25,586 nt of DNA, from the NCBI GenBank assembly GCA_021799405.1, contig JAJZAL010000054.1, forward strand, positions 1 to 25,586, given 5' to 3'. The position numbers were made by a program, and so were the translations under genes. This DNA is from Acidobacteriota bacterium (lineage in GTDB: Bacteria > Acidobacteriota > Terriglobia > Terriglobales > Acidobacteriaceae). Positions 14,850 through 24,697 of this stretch are shown one piece after another. Position 1 is the first letter of the stretch. Each line of letters begins with the position of its first letter. The notes below the pieces were generated by a model. That model was given only the letters and a program-made list of their open reading frames with translations, did not search any database and had not been told where the DNA came from.

Positions 14850-17800
14850 TTAAGGTTTCGTAGAAGGATTATCCGTCGTCGTGGGAGCGCCCAGGAACAT
14901 CCCCGCGTTGTGGTTCGGATAGGGAGGGTGAGGCACGACATGAAAAGTGTGGCCCTTCAGCTCACGCATCGCGATCGAAACAGCGGCCTGAAGCTGAGGG
15001 TCTTCTCCTTTGCGCCAAAGCTCAGGATTCATCGTCACGTGCACATCCGGAGTCACACCATGATCTTCGATATCCCATTTCCCATTGGGGAAATAGAGGG
15101 CTGCATCGGGCGCCGTCACCATGCTGCCATCCATCAACGAGGGGTATCTATCAATTCCCACGAGACCTCCCCAGGTACGGGTGCCTACCAGCGTACCAAC
15201 ATGCTCCTGCCGGAACACGTATGGCATGTAGTCTCCGCCCGAACCCGCAAAGTGATTGATGATCATCACTTTTGGCCCAAAGATGGCAGTGGGGGCGACC
15301 TCGATATGGCCATGACGATTCAGAGTGAAACTGAGCAAAGGCTGCTGTAATTCGTTGATCACATAATTGGCAAGGAAACCGCCGTGATTGAATCGCTCAT
15401 CCACAATCGCGCCCTGCTTACCGATCTGGGAAAAGAAGTACCGGTTGAAATCAGTCCAGCCGCCGTTTTCCGTATCCGGAAGATAAATGTAAGCAAGCTT
15501 GCCATCGCTGAGCTTGTTCACCAGCATCTGGTTGTGATGAATCCAGTCCTCTTTCCGCAGTGCCATTTCGTTGCGCACCGGTACGACGGTGACCTGCCGG
15601 GAATTCGTACCGTCAGCACTGGCAGAAACGGTCAGTACCACCTGCTTGCCCGCGGTGTTCTGGAAGAACGAGTAGATATTGTCCGTCCCATACAGTGGCC
15701 GGCCGTTCACGTCCAGCAGGTAGTCGCCCACCTTCACGTTGACTCCGGGCTGAGTCAGTGGAGCATGTAACCGAGGATTCCAGTTTTCTCCGCTGTAGAT
15801 ATGGGAGAAGCGATAACGATTGTGTTCGATCGTGTAGTCGGCTCCCAGCACCCCGTCGGGGACCGATTTACGCCCGAAAGGCGATGGCATTAGGAACATG
15901 TGCGAAACGCTCAGGTTGCCGACCATGTCGTGGAAGAGATACTGGAGATCAGAACGGCTCTCCACGCCGGGCAGAAACTGGGCATAGTATCTTTCCGCGC
16001 GCGGCAGGTCCAGACCGTTGTACCTGGGCGAGTAGAAGAAATTTTGCTCGATGCGCCAGACCTGGCGATACATCTCGCTCCACTCACGGCGCGGATTCAC
16101 ATAAACCCGAAGACCGCCCGTGTTGAGCGTCGTTCCAGCACTGGGGCTGACCTTGGCCTCCGCCGGAACGATTCGCCATTGCGAATGCTGCTCCAACAGC
16201 ATTTCCTTGCCATCGGCTGAAATCGCAAAGTTCTGGAGATTTGACAGAACATGGGTCGCCTTGCGCTTCTTCATCGAGAACCGGTAGAGATTCAGTCCCG
16301 GATGATCCGGCTGGTTCTGGCTCACGATGGGGCCGGAGAGCAGCCACAACACTCCAGGAGCAGACACTTCCACGTCCCGATAGGATCGCGGCGGTATCGG
16401 CAGAGCCAGGATGCGATGGCTCAGCCCCGAAAAGTCAATCGTGACCTTCGCCTCTTTGGCAGGTTTCTTCTTGGCGGGATCGGTTCCTTTCTTCGACGAA
16501 ACAGGTGTCGACGCCTCCTCTTCACCGGGTCTCGGGGCAAGTGGTGAAGGAATATTGTTGCGCAGCACGGCAACATAGGCGCTATAAACCGTGGGCTGAT
16601 TGATAGAAGAAAGGTCGCCTACCTCAGCACCCGGGTTGGGATTTGTACTGGCCAGGAAGTAAAGGTATTTGCCACTGGGATCAAACTGCGACATCTCAGC
16701 ATCGCTGCCGGCTGGAGTAATGCGTGTGGATTTCCCCGATGCCATCGAATAAACAAAAATGGCATGCAGATAATTGGGCTGGATCTCTGTATAGGTGAGC
16801 CACTGACTGTCCGCCGACCAGCCAGGATTGAAGGAGTTATAGCCTTCGTCGTAGTAACGGGTAGTCACAAGCGTCGTCTTGCCGCTCTTCACATCCACGA
16901 TCCACAGGTGCTGCGCGATGTCGGTGAACGCAATATAACGGCCATCAGGTGACCAGACCGGGTTGAAATAAAACGTGGGCTTGGCGCCAAGGCTTATTTT
17001 GCGGACAGGGCCGATTCCGTTTTGCGGGCTGACGTAAAGCTCATTTACGCCCGATGCGTCAGAGAAATACGCGATCTGACTCCCATCCGGAGACCATGCC
17101 GGGTAACGTTCGCACGCCCCTGTCGTGTTGGTAATGTCCTGCGCGCTGCCGTGTTTCGTCGGAACGGTGAGGATGTCACAGTGCGCCTGAAAAACTGCGC
17201 GCACGCCATGCGGCGAAATATCTGGATTTTCCAGTTGCGCCGCGACCTTGTCCCAGTGCGGCTGCGCGGCGGAGAAATCGGCGTGAATCGCGACATCAAT
17301 CTGCCGAATTCGCCCCGAGTTCACATCCAGCAGATACAGCTTCCCCATTTCGGTGTAAACAATCGCCGGATGCGAAGTGTCCAGAGCACCGGCTGTGGCT
17401 GTGAGAATGTCGTGCCCGTCGTCCGGCGAGATCGCCTTGATTGTCTTGGAGCCCAGATCGTAGCGATAGAGCCGGAAGTGGCCGCCCGTGCGATCGGAGA
17501 GAAAATAGATTGCGTTGCCGATCCACATCGGATCCTTATTATTGGCGCCGTCCCGCGGCAGCGTGGTCACAGTCGAATTGCTCAGCACCGCAACCCGGAT
17601 GCGCGGCTCCATTCCGCCCCGATAATGCTTCCACGCTTCAAACCACGGGTGGTTACGGAAGGGCACGTAGGCGAGCCGCAGACCATTGGGTGAATAGGAA
17701 CCCTGCGTGGCCCAGGGCAACGGCAGCGCCGTGGGCAAACCTCCGGCCACTGAAACCGTGTAGAGCCGGAAGTACAGCGGATCAATGCTGTAGCGAGTCG

Positions 17801-18185
17801 ATCGGAACAGCACCTCCTTGCTGTCGTTTGTCCAGCCGGCCGTCACATTTGGACCGGGATACCATGTAAGCTGCCGGGCCGGGCCGCCTTCGGCCGGCAT
17901 TACGTACACTCCCTGATTGCCGCCGTCGCTGCGCGTGAAAGCCAGCAACTTCCCGTTCGGAGAGAAGATTGGAGCAGTATCCTGACGGGTTCCTGACGTG
18001 AGCCGGTACGCATCCCCTCCATGGCGGCTTACCGTCCAAAGGCTGCCTGCATAAGAAAAGACAATCTGGGTCGCATCGACGGTAGGATGCTGGAAGAGGA
18101 TGGGCGGGGTCTGCGCCTGAGCGAATGTCAAGGCTGGCAGCAGACAAGCCGCGATTATCAGGAAACGAGTCGGCAGAAAACGCAT
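14850..18185 (-). CDS. Exported tricorn-like S41 peptidase
   Basis: This 1111-residue protein has a signal peptide (FLIIAACLLPALTFAQAQ), then beta-propeller repeats of the WD40/PD40 type (APIFSPNGKLLAFTRSD, YPAWSPDGSQIAYFSD, NPVWSPDGRYIAFTD). It continues with a tricorn C1-type helical segment (near 700-770), a PDZ-like domain (TQPGVNVKVGDYLLDVNGRP) and an S41 core. Catalytic candidates are His762 (SVSHMF), Ser982 (FAGSGGDY) and Glu1040 (WDIEDHG). Their spacing of 220 and 58 residues almost equals that of archaeal tricorn (H746, S965, E1023), so the enzyme is probably active. The start at 18185 follows GGGGAG by five bases. Archaeal tricorn is cytosolic. The signal peptide here suggests a periplasmic or exported peptidase that degrades peptides. 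A low-complexity Lys/Pro linker (about residues 555-585) divides the propellers from the C-terminal half. Confidence 0.93.
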   Translation of the reverse strand: MRFLPTRFLIIAACLLPALTFAQAQTPPILFQHPTVDATQIVFSYAGSLWTVSRHGGDAYRLTSGTRQDTAPIFSPNGKLLAFTRSDGGNQGVYVMPAEGGPARQLTWYPGPNVTAGWTNDSKEVLFRSTRYSIDPLYFRLYTVSVAGGLPTALPLPWATQGSYSPNGLRLAYVPFRNHPWFEAWKHYRGGMEPRIRVAVLSNSTVTTLPRDGANNKDPMWIGNAIYFLSDRTGGHFRLYRYDLGSKTIKAISPDDGHDILTATAGALDTSHPAIVYTEMGKLYLLDVNSGRIRQIDVAIHADFSAAQPHWDKVAAQLENPDISPHGVRAVFQAHCDILTVPTKHGSAQDITNTTGACERYPAWSPDGSQIAYFSDASGVNELYVSPQNGIGPVRKISLGAKPTFYFNPVWSPDGRYIAFTDIAQHLWIVDVKSGKTTLVTTRYYDEGYNSFNPGWSADSQWLTYTEIQPNYLHAIFVYSMASGKSTRITPAGSDAEMSQFDPSGKYLYFLASTNPNPGAEVGDLSSINQPTVYSAYVAVLRNNIPSPLAPRPGEEEASTPVSSKKGTDPAKKKPAKEAKVTIDFSGLSHRILALPIPPRSYRDVEVSAPGVLWLLSGPIVSQNQPDHPGLNLYRFSMKKRKATHVLSNLQNFAISADGKEMLLEQHSQWRIVPAEAKVSPSAGTTLNTGGLRVYVNPRREWSEMYRQVWRIEQNFFYSPRYNGLDLPRAERYYAQFLPGVESRSDLQYLFHDMVGNLSVSHMFLMPSPFGRKSVPDGVLGADYTIEHNRYRFSHIYSGENWNPRLHAPLTQPGVNVKVGDYLLDVNGRPLYGTDNIYSFFQNTAGKQVVLTVSASADGTNSRQVTVVPVRNEMALRKEDWIHHNQMLVNKLSDGKLAYIYLPDTENGGWTDFNRYFFSQIGKQGAIVDERFNHGGFLANYVINELQQPLLSFTLNRHGHIEVAPTAIFGPKVMIINHFAGSGGDYMPYVFRQEHVGTLVGTRTWGGLVGIDRYPSLMDGSMVTAPDAALYFPNGKWDIEDHGVTPDVHVTMNPELWRKGEDPQLQAAVSIAMRELKGHTFHVVPHPPYPNHNAGMFLGAPTTTDNPSTKP

Positions 18186-18824
18186 TGGATCTCCCCTTTA
18201 GGAGCGGTTAACCTATCATTTTGTTACGTCGAACGGCTGTGGTTGTCACGGATTCAGCCATGCATGATCGAGTCAAATACCGGCCAAAGAGAATGACCGA
18301 TAAACCGATAACTGTACGCTGCGGCAGGATGACCTTGCAAGGCTCAGCGGGGCGAGGACATCCTGTAAGCCATCCGTGCAAGGGTACCCCCGGGGAGCTA
18401 TACGCATGACGTCATTTTGGAATGTCTCACAATTTGCGTCGGGGATTTTCCTGATCTGTGGAGCATCCATTCTCTGGTGGCTTCACACGAGAGAATCAAA
18501 CGAGCGGAGGATTCTAGTTCTGAATGCGATCAGTAGTCGCGTACGTGCGAATCATGACGACATAGCAGCCGAATTTCGCTTCGATCCCATCTTGGACACA
18601 GCAAGGGGCCAGCTAATGAATCCCGGTGAAGTTGCATAGCGGTATCGCGAAACTGCGGAGAATAGCCATGCAAAGGCCAGGTCTTGTCTGGAAATTTGTG
18701 GAACACACGCGAAGGCAAAAAGCGATCCGCAGAACATCGCGTCCAAGCAAGCAAACCGTCAAGATTGCTGCCGTAGCCTCTGGCCGCGAATCCGCTTTCC
18801 AACCGACTCTTAGAGTGCCCTGCG
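18186..18824. other. Intergenic region between divergent protease and glycosyltransferase
   Basis: This 639-base gap should contain the promoters of both divergent genes, but I could not find convincing -35/-10 pairs. The only plausible coding content is a short membrane ORF at 18406-18639. No repeats or strong hairpins were noticed. Confidence 0.4.
18406..18639 (+). CDS. Possible small membrane protein
   Basis: A 77-codon frame begins at ATG 18406, preceded by GGGGAG about eight bases upstream. The product MTSFWNVSQFASGIFLICGA... has one predicted membrane helix (about residues 8-27, ending ILWWLH), then a charged, probably cytoplasmic tail with RESNERRILVLNAISSRV and an acidic region. The single N-terminal helix with a positive patch after it looks like a real bitopic protein. 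There is no family match I know, and the frame could be chance in a 639-base gap. It lies upstream of, and in the same direction as, the glycosyltransferase gene, separated from it by 185 bases. Confidence 0.35.
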   Translation: MTSFWNVSQFASGIFLICGASILWWLHTRESNERRILVLNAISSRVRANHDDIAAEFRFDPILDTARGQLMNPGEVA

Positions 18825-20312
18825 ATGGAACCAGATAGCAATCGCGGATCACGGCAAGCAATCCCAAAAAGATTGCCGCTCACCCGTTGGTCGCCCATGC
18901 TACGCCTGATCCCGCCGCCCCGGAAACCACTCTTGAGTACGATCGGGCTTGTCGGTCTGGCTTTATTCCTGGGCGCACTGCTGCGCCTCTGGTTCCTCTA
19001 CACATATCCCACCGTCGCAGGCGATTCCCTCGTTTACGGCGGCATTGCAAAGAATTGGATGCTCCATGGAATCTATGGGAGGATGACTCGCGTCGGAATT
19101 CAGCCCACACTGATACGCTTGCCCGGCTATCCTCTATTTCTCGTTGCTTGTTTCTCGCTTTTCCACATAGAGAATTACAACGCCGTCGTATTCGTGCAAA
19201 TTGCGATCGACCTATGTGCATGCCTGATTCTCGCGGCCTTCGCAACCCGGGTTTGGTCCCGCAGAGCCGGCTGGTGGACACTGTGGCTATCTTGCCTGTG
19301 TCCGTTCACAGCCAACTATGCCGCAATTCCCCTTACAGAGACTCTCGAGCTGTTCTGCATTACAGCCTCCCTCTATGCATTCGTGCGCTTTCTTGAGGAC
19401 CCCCGCAAGCGTTGGCTATTTCTCATGGCCGCAGCCTGGAGCTACGCAGCCTTACTGCGGCCGGACGGCCCTTTGCTCGCGGTTGCATTTTGCCCTGCTA
19501 TCTACTTCTATGGCCGACGCAGGTGGGGAACCCCGCGCATGCTTCGCAGTGCCGTCATCGCCGGAATCCTTTCGATTCTGCCCTTTATTGCCTGGACGAT
19601 TCGGAACTGGGAAACCTTTCACGTATTCGAGCCTTTAGCGCCCCGCTACGCAGTTGACCCGGGTCAGAGTTCCGATCCTGGCTTCAACCGCTGGACAAAG
19701 GCGATTTGCGTCGACTTTGCCTGCACGTCAGATATCTATTGGAATGGCGGTACCGATGCGATCCATCCAGACTCATTGCCTTCCCGCGCATTCCCCTCGC
19801 CCGCGGTTCGCGCCGCCACGCTGAGGCTGCTGGCGGACTACAATCGCACGAAAGTCATCACGCCCTCAATCGACGCCCGCTTCGGCGCACTGGCAACGCG
19901 CATCCTCCAGGCCAATCCCTTCAGGTACTACGTTGAACTCCCTCTTGCACGTCTCGCAGACATGTGGCTCCGTCCGCGCACAGAGATGATCTGGATTGAA
20001 CTTCGCTGGTGGCAGTATTCAAAGCACCCCGGCGACACAATTTTTGCGGCCGCGTATGCCCTCCTGAATCTCGCCTTCCTGCTCGCCGCCCTGCGGGGCA
20101 TCTGCAAGCGTCCGCCATTCTGGGGAGCCATACTTGCCTTTGTTCTGCTTCGCTGCGCATTGCTGGCGACGCTCGAGGCGCCCGAGCCGCGTTACACGCT
20201 CGAGTGTTTTCCCATGATCATTGTTCTCACCGCAATCGCCTTTACCCGCACGCCTGCTCATCGCGCCTGGCTTGCTGAGCCTGCCAATCGTCATTCGCCG
20301 TCCCAGTCATAG
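18825..20312 (+). CDS. GT-C type membrane glycosyltransferase
   Basis: This 495-residue protein has about ten membrane helices and the layout of the GT39/ArnT/PMT-like (GT-C) family, which transfers sugars from polyprenyl-phosphate donors. The first external loop has an aspartate in AGDSLVYGGIAKNWMLHGIYG, matching the acidic residue expected there, followed by RLPGYPLFLV, a common motif in this group. A long soluble loop (about residues 270-370) follows a central helix bundle. ATG 18825 gives 24 extra residues before an alternative ATG at 18897, and neither has a clear ribosome binding site. The acceptor (lipid A, protein or polysaccharide) is unknown. It precedes the GH2 gene by 284 bases, and a shared operon is uncertain. 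Confidence 0.8.
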   Translation: MEPDSNRGSRQAIPKRLPLTRWSPMLRLIPPPRKPLLSTIGLVGLALFLGALLRLWFLYTYPTVAGDSLVYGGIAKNWMLHGIYGRMTRVGIQPTLIRLPGYPLFLVACFSLFHIENYNAVVFVQIAIDLCACLILAAFATRVWSRRAGWWTLWLSCLCPFTANYAAIPLTETLELFCITASLYAFVRFLEDPRKRWLFLMAAAWSYAALLRPDGPLLAVAFCPAIYFYGRRRWGTPRMLRSAVIAGILSILPFIAWTIRNWETFHVFEPLAPRYAVDPGQSSDPGFNRWTKAICVDFACTSDIYWNGGTDAIHPDSLPSRAFPSPAVRAATLRLLADYNRTKVITPSIDARFGALATRILQANPFRYYVELPLARLADMWLRPRTEMIWIELRWWQYSKHPGDTIFAAAYALLNLAFLLAALRGICKRPPFWGAILAFVLLRCALLATLEAPEPRYTLECFPMIIVLTAIAFTRTPAHRAWLAEPANRHSPSQS

Positions 20313-20596
20313 CGCATCGCCGTTCATGTTCCCATCGCCAGCAGATTCGTTGCAGTCGGAAACGCCTGGAAAACTCCACCTGCCGGGAAGGAACCACGGG
20401 CGCGCCCGATCTGCAAGAGACAGCCGCACCTGCAAAATCTCAACCGGCGCATGGGATCAGCGGATATGCTCTAAACAATGCGCTTATAGTGGTTGTGTTT
20501 CATTCCAACGATGGAAAACTCCTTCAATCACACGCGCCGATGGCAGACGCTGCACCAGGGTGCAATATCCAGTCCTTATGGAGGCTTGCTGAGCCG

Positions 20597-23272
20597 ATGA
20601 ATCGATACTCTCTCCCGTCTCTTCTAGTGGTTGTTGCAGCGGCAGCGCTTGCCCCTCTCTTGCACGCCGGAACGGTCACGCCTCTTCACGAAGGCTGGCA
20701 ACTGCAGTCGGCTTGCAAGCTCAATGCGACCGGCGAGGCAATTTCTAGCCAGGAATTCCGCGCCTCTGGCTGGATCCACACGACGGTGCCGAGTACAGTT
20801 CTGGCGGCTCAGGTGGCGGCCGGCATATTCCCCAATCCTTACTTCGGCGACAATCTCCGAAAGATTCCGGGCACCTCTTACCGCATCGGCTGGAACTATG
20901 CGAATCTCCCCATGCCTGCAAGCAGCCCCTATCACTGCGGCTGGTGGTACCGAAATGAGTTCATCGCACCTGTGACGGCAAGCGGCAAGCATTATTGGCT
21001 ACGCTTCGGCGGAATCAATTACCGCGCCAACATCTGGTTGAACGGTCATGAGATCGCGAACTCCTCCCAGATTGCCGGAGCAGACCGCCGATACAACCTG
21101 GACGTAACAAAGCTGCTGCGACCCGGAAAGCAGAATGTACTTGCGGTGGAAGTCTTTGCTCCTACCGAAAAGGATCTGGCGATCAACTGGGTGGACTGGA
21201 ATCCCGCTCCACCAGACAAGGACATGGGATTATGGGGCAAAGTCGATCTGGTCTCCACAGGGCCGGTTGCCCTGCGATTTCCCATGGCCACCACGCATTT
21301 TCCAGATGGCAAGCTCAGCGTAGCCGATCTGACTGTCTATGCCCAATTGCGAAATGCAACCGGCCACGCGGTGCAGGGAATTGTCTCCGGCACGGCTGCT
21401 GGCGCTCATTTTGAACAGACAGTCGATCTGGCCCCGCATGAAGAGCACACCGTAGTATTTTCGCCGGAGAAATTCCCGCAGTTGCGCATCCGCAATCCGC
21501 GCATCTGGTGGCCCCGGCAAATGGGCAAGCCTCGTCTGTCGCGACTGACGATGAGCGTCCGCACAAATGGTCAGATCTCAGACGAGCAGACGATAAACTT
21601 TGGCATTCGTGAAATCACCTCCGAACTGACCGCGCAGGGCGCTCGCCTGTTCCGCGTTAACGGCAAGCCAATCCTCATCCGCGGCGGCGGCTGGGCAGAA
21701 GACATGATGCTGCGGCGCAACCCCGAGCGCTTGCGGGAGCAATTCAAACTCATCCGCCACCTCAACCTGAATACCATCCGTCTGGAAGGCAAGATGGTCC
21801 CGAATGACTTTTTTAATCTGGCGGATAAGAACGGAATCCTTGTGATGGCAGGCTGGGTTTGCTGCGACGCATGGCAGGAATGGAAGATCTGGACTCCCGA
21901 AACTCTGGTCGTCGCCAAGGCATCCCTGCGTTCACAGATGCTTCGCCTGCGCAGTCATCCCAGTCTTCTCGTATGGTTGAACGGCAGCGACATTCCCCCT
22001 GTGCCGAATGTTGAGGAAGCCTATCTGCAGATAGAAGCGGAAACGCATTGGCCCAACCCCATCATCTCTTCGGCCTCGGCAACTCCTACTACCGTCACGG
22101 GCGAGAGCGGCGTAAAGATGACCGGTCCATATGATTACGTGGAGCCGAGTTACTGGTACCAGGACAATCAGCATGGCGGCGACTACGGCTTTAACACTGA
22201 GACAAGTCCCGGTCCCGCAATCCCGTCACTGGCAAGCCGCAAGAAGTTTCTGCCAGACCCGACGGCCTGGCCGCCATCGGCAACTTGGGCACTCCACTAT
22301 AGCGGCGGCAACTTTACCACCATGAAGGTTCTGGACAGCGCGATGGATGCAACCTACGCCAAGCCCACCTCGCTTGCGGAATACGTGCGCATGGCAGACA
22401 CCATGGAATACGACTCGGAGCGCGCAATGTTCGAGTCTTACAGCGGCAACAAGTATGTTTCCACTGGCGTCATCCAGTGGATGCTCAACAACGCCTGGCC
22501 GTCGATGTTCTGGCATCTCTACGACTATTATCTGGACCCCGGTTCCAGTTATTACGCTGTTAAGAAGGCCTGCGAGCCTTTGCACATTCAGTATTCGTAT
22601 AACAATCAGTCGGTACTTGTCGTCAACAGCACTTATCAACGCGCTGACAACCTGCACGCCAGCATTACCGTGCATGGTATCCACTGGAATAAGCTATATA
22701 GCGCGCGAACGGTGGTCAACGCCGCCGCAGACAGCTCGCAGACGGTCTTTACCTGGCCTGCAGCCCTCAACTCAGGCATGGAACGCATCTTTTTCATCAA
22801 TCTCAAACTGACGGATGCTTCGGGTCATGTCGTCAGCCGTAACTTCTATTGGGTGCCATACACACTTACAACCTTTGATTGGTCCTCAACCACCTATACG
22901 CACACGCCGGCCGACCGTTACCCCGACCTGAACGCGCTCACGCATCTTCCTCCAGCGACTGTAGCCGCCCATGCCGAGATCGAGCATACGGCTCACGGAA
23001 ACCAGATCCGGCTTCATTTAAAGAACACCTCCACCGCGCTCGCTTTCCAGTTGCGCTTCGTGGTGCGCACACCATCAGGCGGGCTGATTGCACCGGTCAT
23101 CTGGTCTGACGACTGGATCGAACTCACACCCGGCGAATCGAGAACATTTACCGCTTCCCTGCCCAATGGCACTCCGCGCGATGCCGTGATAAAACTCAGC
23201 GGATGGAACATCCCGTCCGCCACCGTCACCCCTGTGCCCACCGCTGGCACCGGTGCGACAGAACAGCAATAA
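20597..23272 (+). CDS. GH2 glycoside hydrolase, exo-beta-D-glucosaminidase type
   Basis: This 891-residue exported enzyme has a signal peptide (SLLVVVAAAALAPLLHA), a GH2 sugar-binding domain (LRFGGINYRANIWLNGHEIA), an Ig-like GH2 domain and a TIM-barrel region (IRGGGWAEDMMLRRNPERL, then HPSLLVWLNGSD). In most GH2 enzymes the acid/base is Glu in an NE motif. Here the position is GSD (Asp465), with a nucleophile candidate Glu535 in FNTETSPGP. This Asp/Glu pair is the arrangement I recall for CsxA-type exo-beta-D-glucosaminidases (D469/E541). Likely substrates are chitosan or glucosamine oligosaccharides. A mannosidase-like activity is the alternative. The ATG at 20597 is chosen for the signal peptide and the GGAGG 12 bases upstream. 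The frame is open upstream to 20489, but that part lacks secretion features. Confidence 0.87.
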   Translation: MNRYSLPSLLVVVAAAALAPLLHAGTVTPLHEGWQLQSACKLNATGEAISSQEFRASGWIHTTVPSTVLAAQVAAGIFPNPYFGDNLRKIPGTSYRIGWNYANLPMPASSPYHCGWWYRNEFIAPVTASGKHYWLRFGGINYRANIWLNGHEIANSSQIAGADRRYNLDVTKLLRPGKQNVLAVEVFAPTEKDLAINWVDWNPAPPDKDMGLWGKVDLVSTGPVALRFPMATTHFPDGKLSVADLTVYAQLRNATGHAVQGIVSGTAAGAHFEQTVDLAPHEEHTVVFSPEKFPQLRIRNPRIWWPRQMGKPRLSRLTMSVRTNGQISDEQTINFGIREITSELTAQGARLFRVNGKPILIRGGGWAEDMMLRRNPERLREQFKLIRHLNLNTIRLEGKMVPNDFFNLADKNGILVMAGWVCCDAWQEWKIWTPETLVVAKASLRSQMLRLRSHPSLLVWLNGSDIPPVPNVEEAYLQIEAETHWPNPIISSASATPTTVTGESGVKMTGPYDYVEPSYWYQDNQHGGDYGFNTETSPGPAIPSLASRKKFLPDPTAWPPSATWALHYSGGNFTTMKVLDSAMDATYAKPTSLAEYVRMADTMEYDSERAMFESYSGNKYVSTGVIQWMLNNAWPSMFWHLYDYYLDPGSSYYAVKKACEPLHIQYSYNNQSVLVVNSTYQRADNLHASITVHGIHWNKLYSARTVVNAAADSSQTVFTWPAALNSGMERIFFINLKLTDASGHVVSRNFYWVPYTLTTFDWSSTTYTHTPADRYPDLNALTHLPPATVAAHAEIEHTAHGNQIRLHLKNTSTALAFQLRFVVRTPSGGLIAPVIWSDDWIELTPGESRTFTASLPNGTPRDAVIKLSGWNIPSATVTPVPTAGTGATEQQ

Positions 23273-23304
23273 CCATGAACCAGTAACAGAGAGCTCGCGA
23301 CAGC

Positions 23305-24681
23305 ATGGCAGCAAGCGCACAATCGGGTTCGCCCGCTCGGTTAAAGAAGGTTCTGTCTCTCTGGGACTTGATCTTTTACGGCATGGTGCTTATTCAGCCC
23401 ACGGCGGGGATTCCGCTGTTCGGAGTAACCCAGAAGCTCTCCAACGGATATATGGTTTCCACAATTCTCGTAGCTATGTTCGCCATGATGATCACGGCGG
23501 TCAGCTACGGGCGCATGGCCGCCGTATATCCGTCTGCTGGCTCTGCCTACACGTACGTCGGCAGAACCCTCAATCCGCACCTCGGATTCATGGTTGGATG
23601 GGCAATGCTGCTGGATTACATTCTGCAGCCTCTCATCAATGTGGTGTGGATTTCAGCCGCATTGCACAGCCGTTACATCCCCGAAATTCCGTTCGCCGTC
23701 ACCGCCCTGGGCGCCACCGTCTTCATCACTGCTCTTAACCTGATCGGCATTCGGTCATCGGCGCGTGCCAATAAGCTGCTGCTGTTTGCCATGTGCTTGG
23801 TCATCGCATTGTTCTTCGTTCTGGGAATTCGATTCCTTTATCACCATGGACAATGGGCGGCAATCTTCTCAATCGCGCCATTCTATACGCCCTCTACCTT
23901 CAGCATGCATCGCATATGGGGTGCTACTTCATTCGCCGCGCTCACTTATATTGGCTTCGACGGCATCACCACTCTTTCCGAGGAAGTCGAGAATCCTCGC
24001 CGCAATGTGTTGCTGGCTACCGTACTGGTCTGCCTCCTCACTGGACTCCTGGGCGGAGCGGAAGCTTATCTCGGTCAGCGCATCTGGCCCGACTGGCATA
24101 CCTTCCCCAACCTGGAGACAGCTTTTATGGATGTGTGCCGGAGAGTCGGCGGCACATTCCTGTTTGAAGCAATGGGAATCATCCTCATCCTTGCCGCGCT
24201 TGGCAGCGCTCTTACGGGCGGCCTTGGCGCAGCCCGCCTGCTTTTTGGCATGGGGCGCGACGGAGTTCTGCCGCGCGGCTTCTTCGCCCACCTTCACTCC
24301 GAGACAAACACCCCGACTTACAACATCCTCCTGATTGGATTGATTGCCTGGCTCGGAGCTGTCGCCCTGAATTATGTCGGCAGCGCATACGAGCATGCAG
24401 GTGAGTTGCTCAACTTCGGTGCATTCCTCGCCTTCATGGGCGTGAACCTGTCCTCGTTCTGGCACTTTGGCATTCTGCAACGAGACGCCAAGCGCAGAGT
24501 TTTCGCCGATTTTGTTCTCCCCCTGGCTGGCTTTGCTTTCTGTGCTTCTATCTGGTGGAACCTGAACATACTTGCCAAGATAGTGGGTGGCATCTGGTTT
24601 GCCCTGGGGCTCCTCTGGCTGGCCGCAACCACAAATTGGTTCCGGCAGGTGCCCAAAATGATCGACTTCAGTGAAACCTAG
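23305..24681 (+). CDS. APC-superfamily amino acid permease
   Basis: This 458-residue inner-membrane protein has about 12 helices and belongs to the amino acid-polyamine-organocation superfamily. The N-terminal SLWDLIFYGMVLIQPTAGIP fits helix 1 with a broken-helix motif, and YGRMAAVYPSAGSAYTYVGR (helix 2-3 loop) and TYIGFDGITTLSEEVENPRR (helix 6 and following loop) are family signatures. The substrate, an amino acid or a related amine, cannot be fixed. It starts 32 bases after the GH2 stop and is probably co-transcribed, which raises the possibility that the two act on the same amino-containing nutrient. The ribosome binding site is weak (GAGAG). Confidence 0.92.
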   Translation: MAASAQSGSPARLKKVLSLWDLIFYGMVLIQPTAGIPLFGVTQKLSNGYMVSTILVAMFAMMITAVSYGRMAAVYPSAGSAYTYVGRTLNPHLGFMVGWAMLLDYILQPLINVVWISAALHSRYIPEIPFAVTALGATVFITALNLIGIRSSARANKLLLFAMCLVIALFFVLGIRFLYHHGQWAAIFSIAPFYTPSTFSMHRIWGATSFAALTYIGFDGITTLSEEVENPRRNVLLATVLVCLLTGLLGGAEAYLGQRIWPDWHTFPNLETAFMDVCRRVGGTFLFEAMGIILILAALGSALTGGLGAARLLFGMGRDGVLPRGFFAHLHSETNTPTYNILLIGLIAWLGAVALNYVGSAYEHAGELLNFGAFLAFMGVNLSSFWHFGILQRDAKRRVFADFVLPLAGFAFCASIWWNLNILAKIVGGIWFALGLLWLAATTNWFRQVPKMIDFSET

Positions 24682-24697
24682 AGGGAGGCAACCCTCT
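24680..24697 (+). terminator. Weak stem-loop at the permease stop codon
   Basis: AGAGGG (24680-24685) and CCCTCT (24692-24697) form a six-base stem with a six-base loop beginning within the TAG stop. No T-run follows, so termination is uncertain. Confidence 0.3.
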
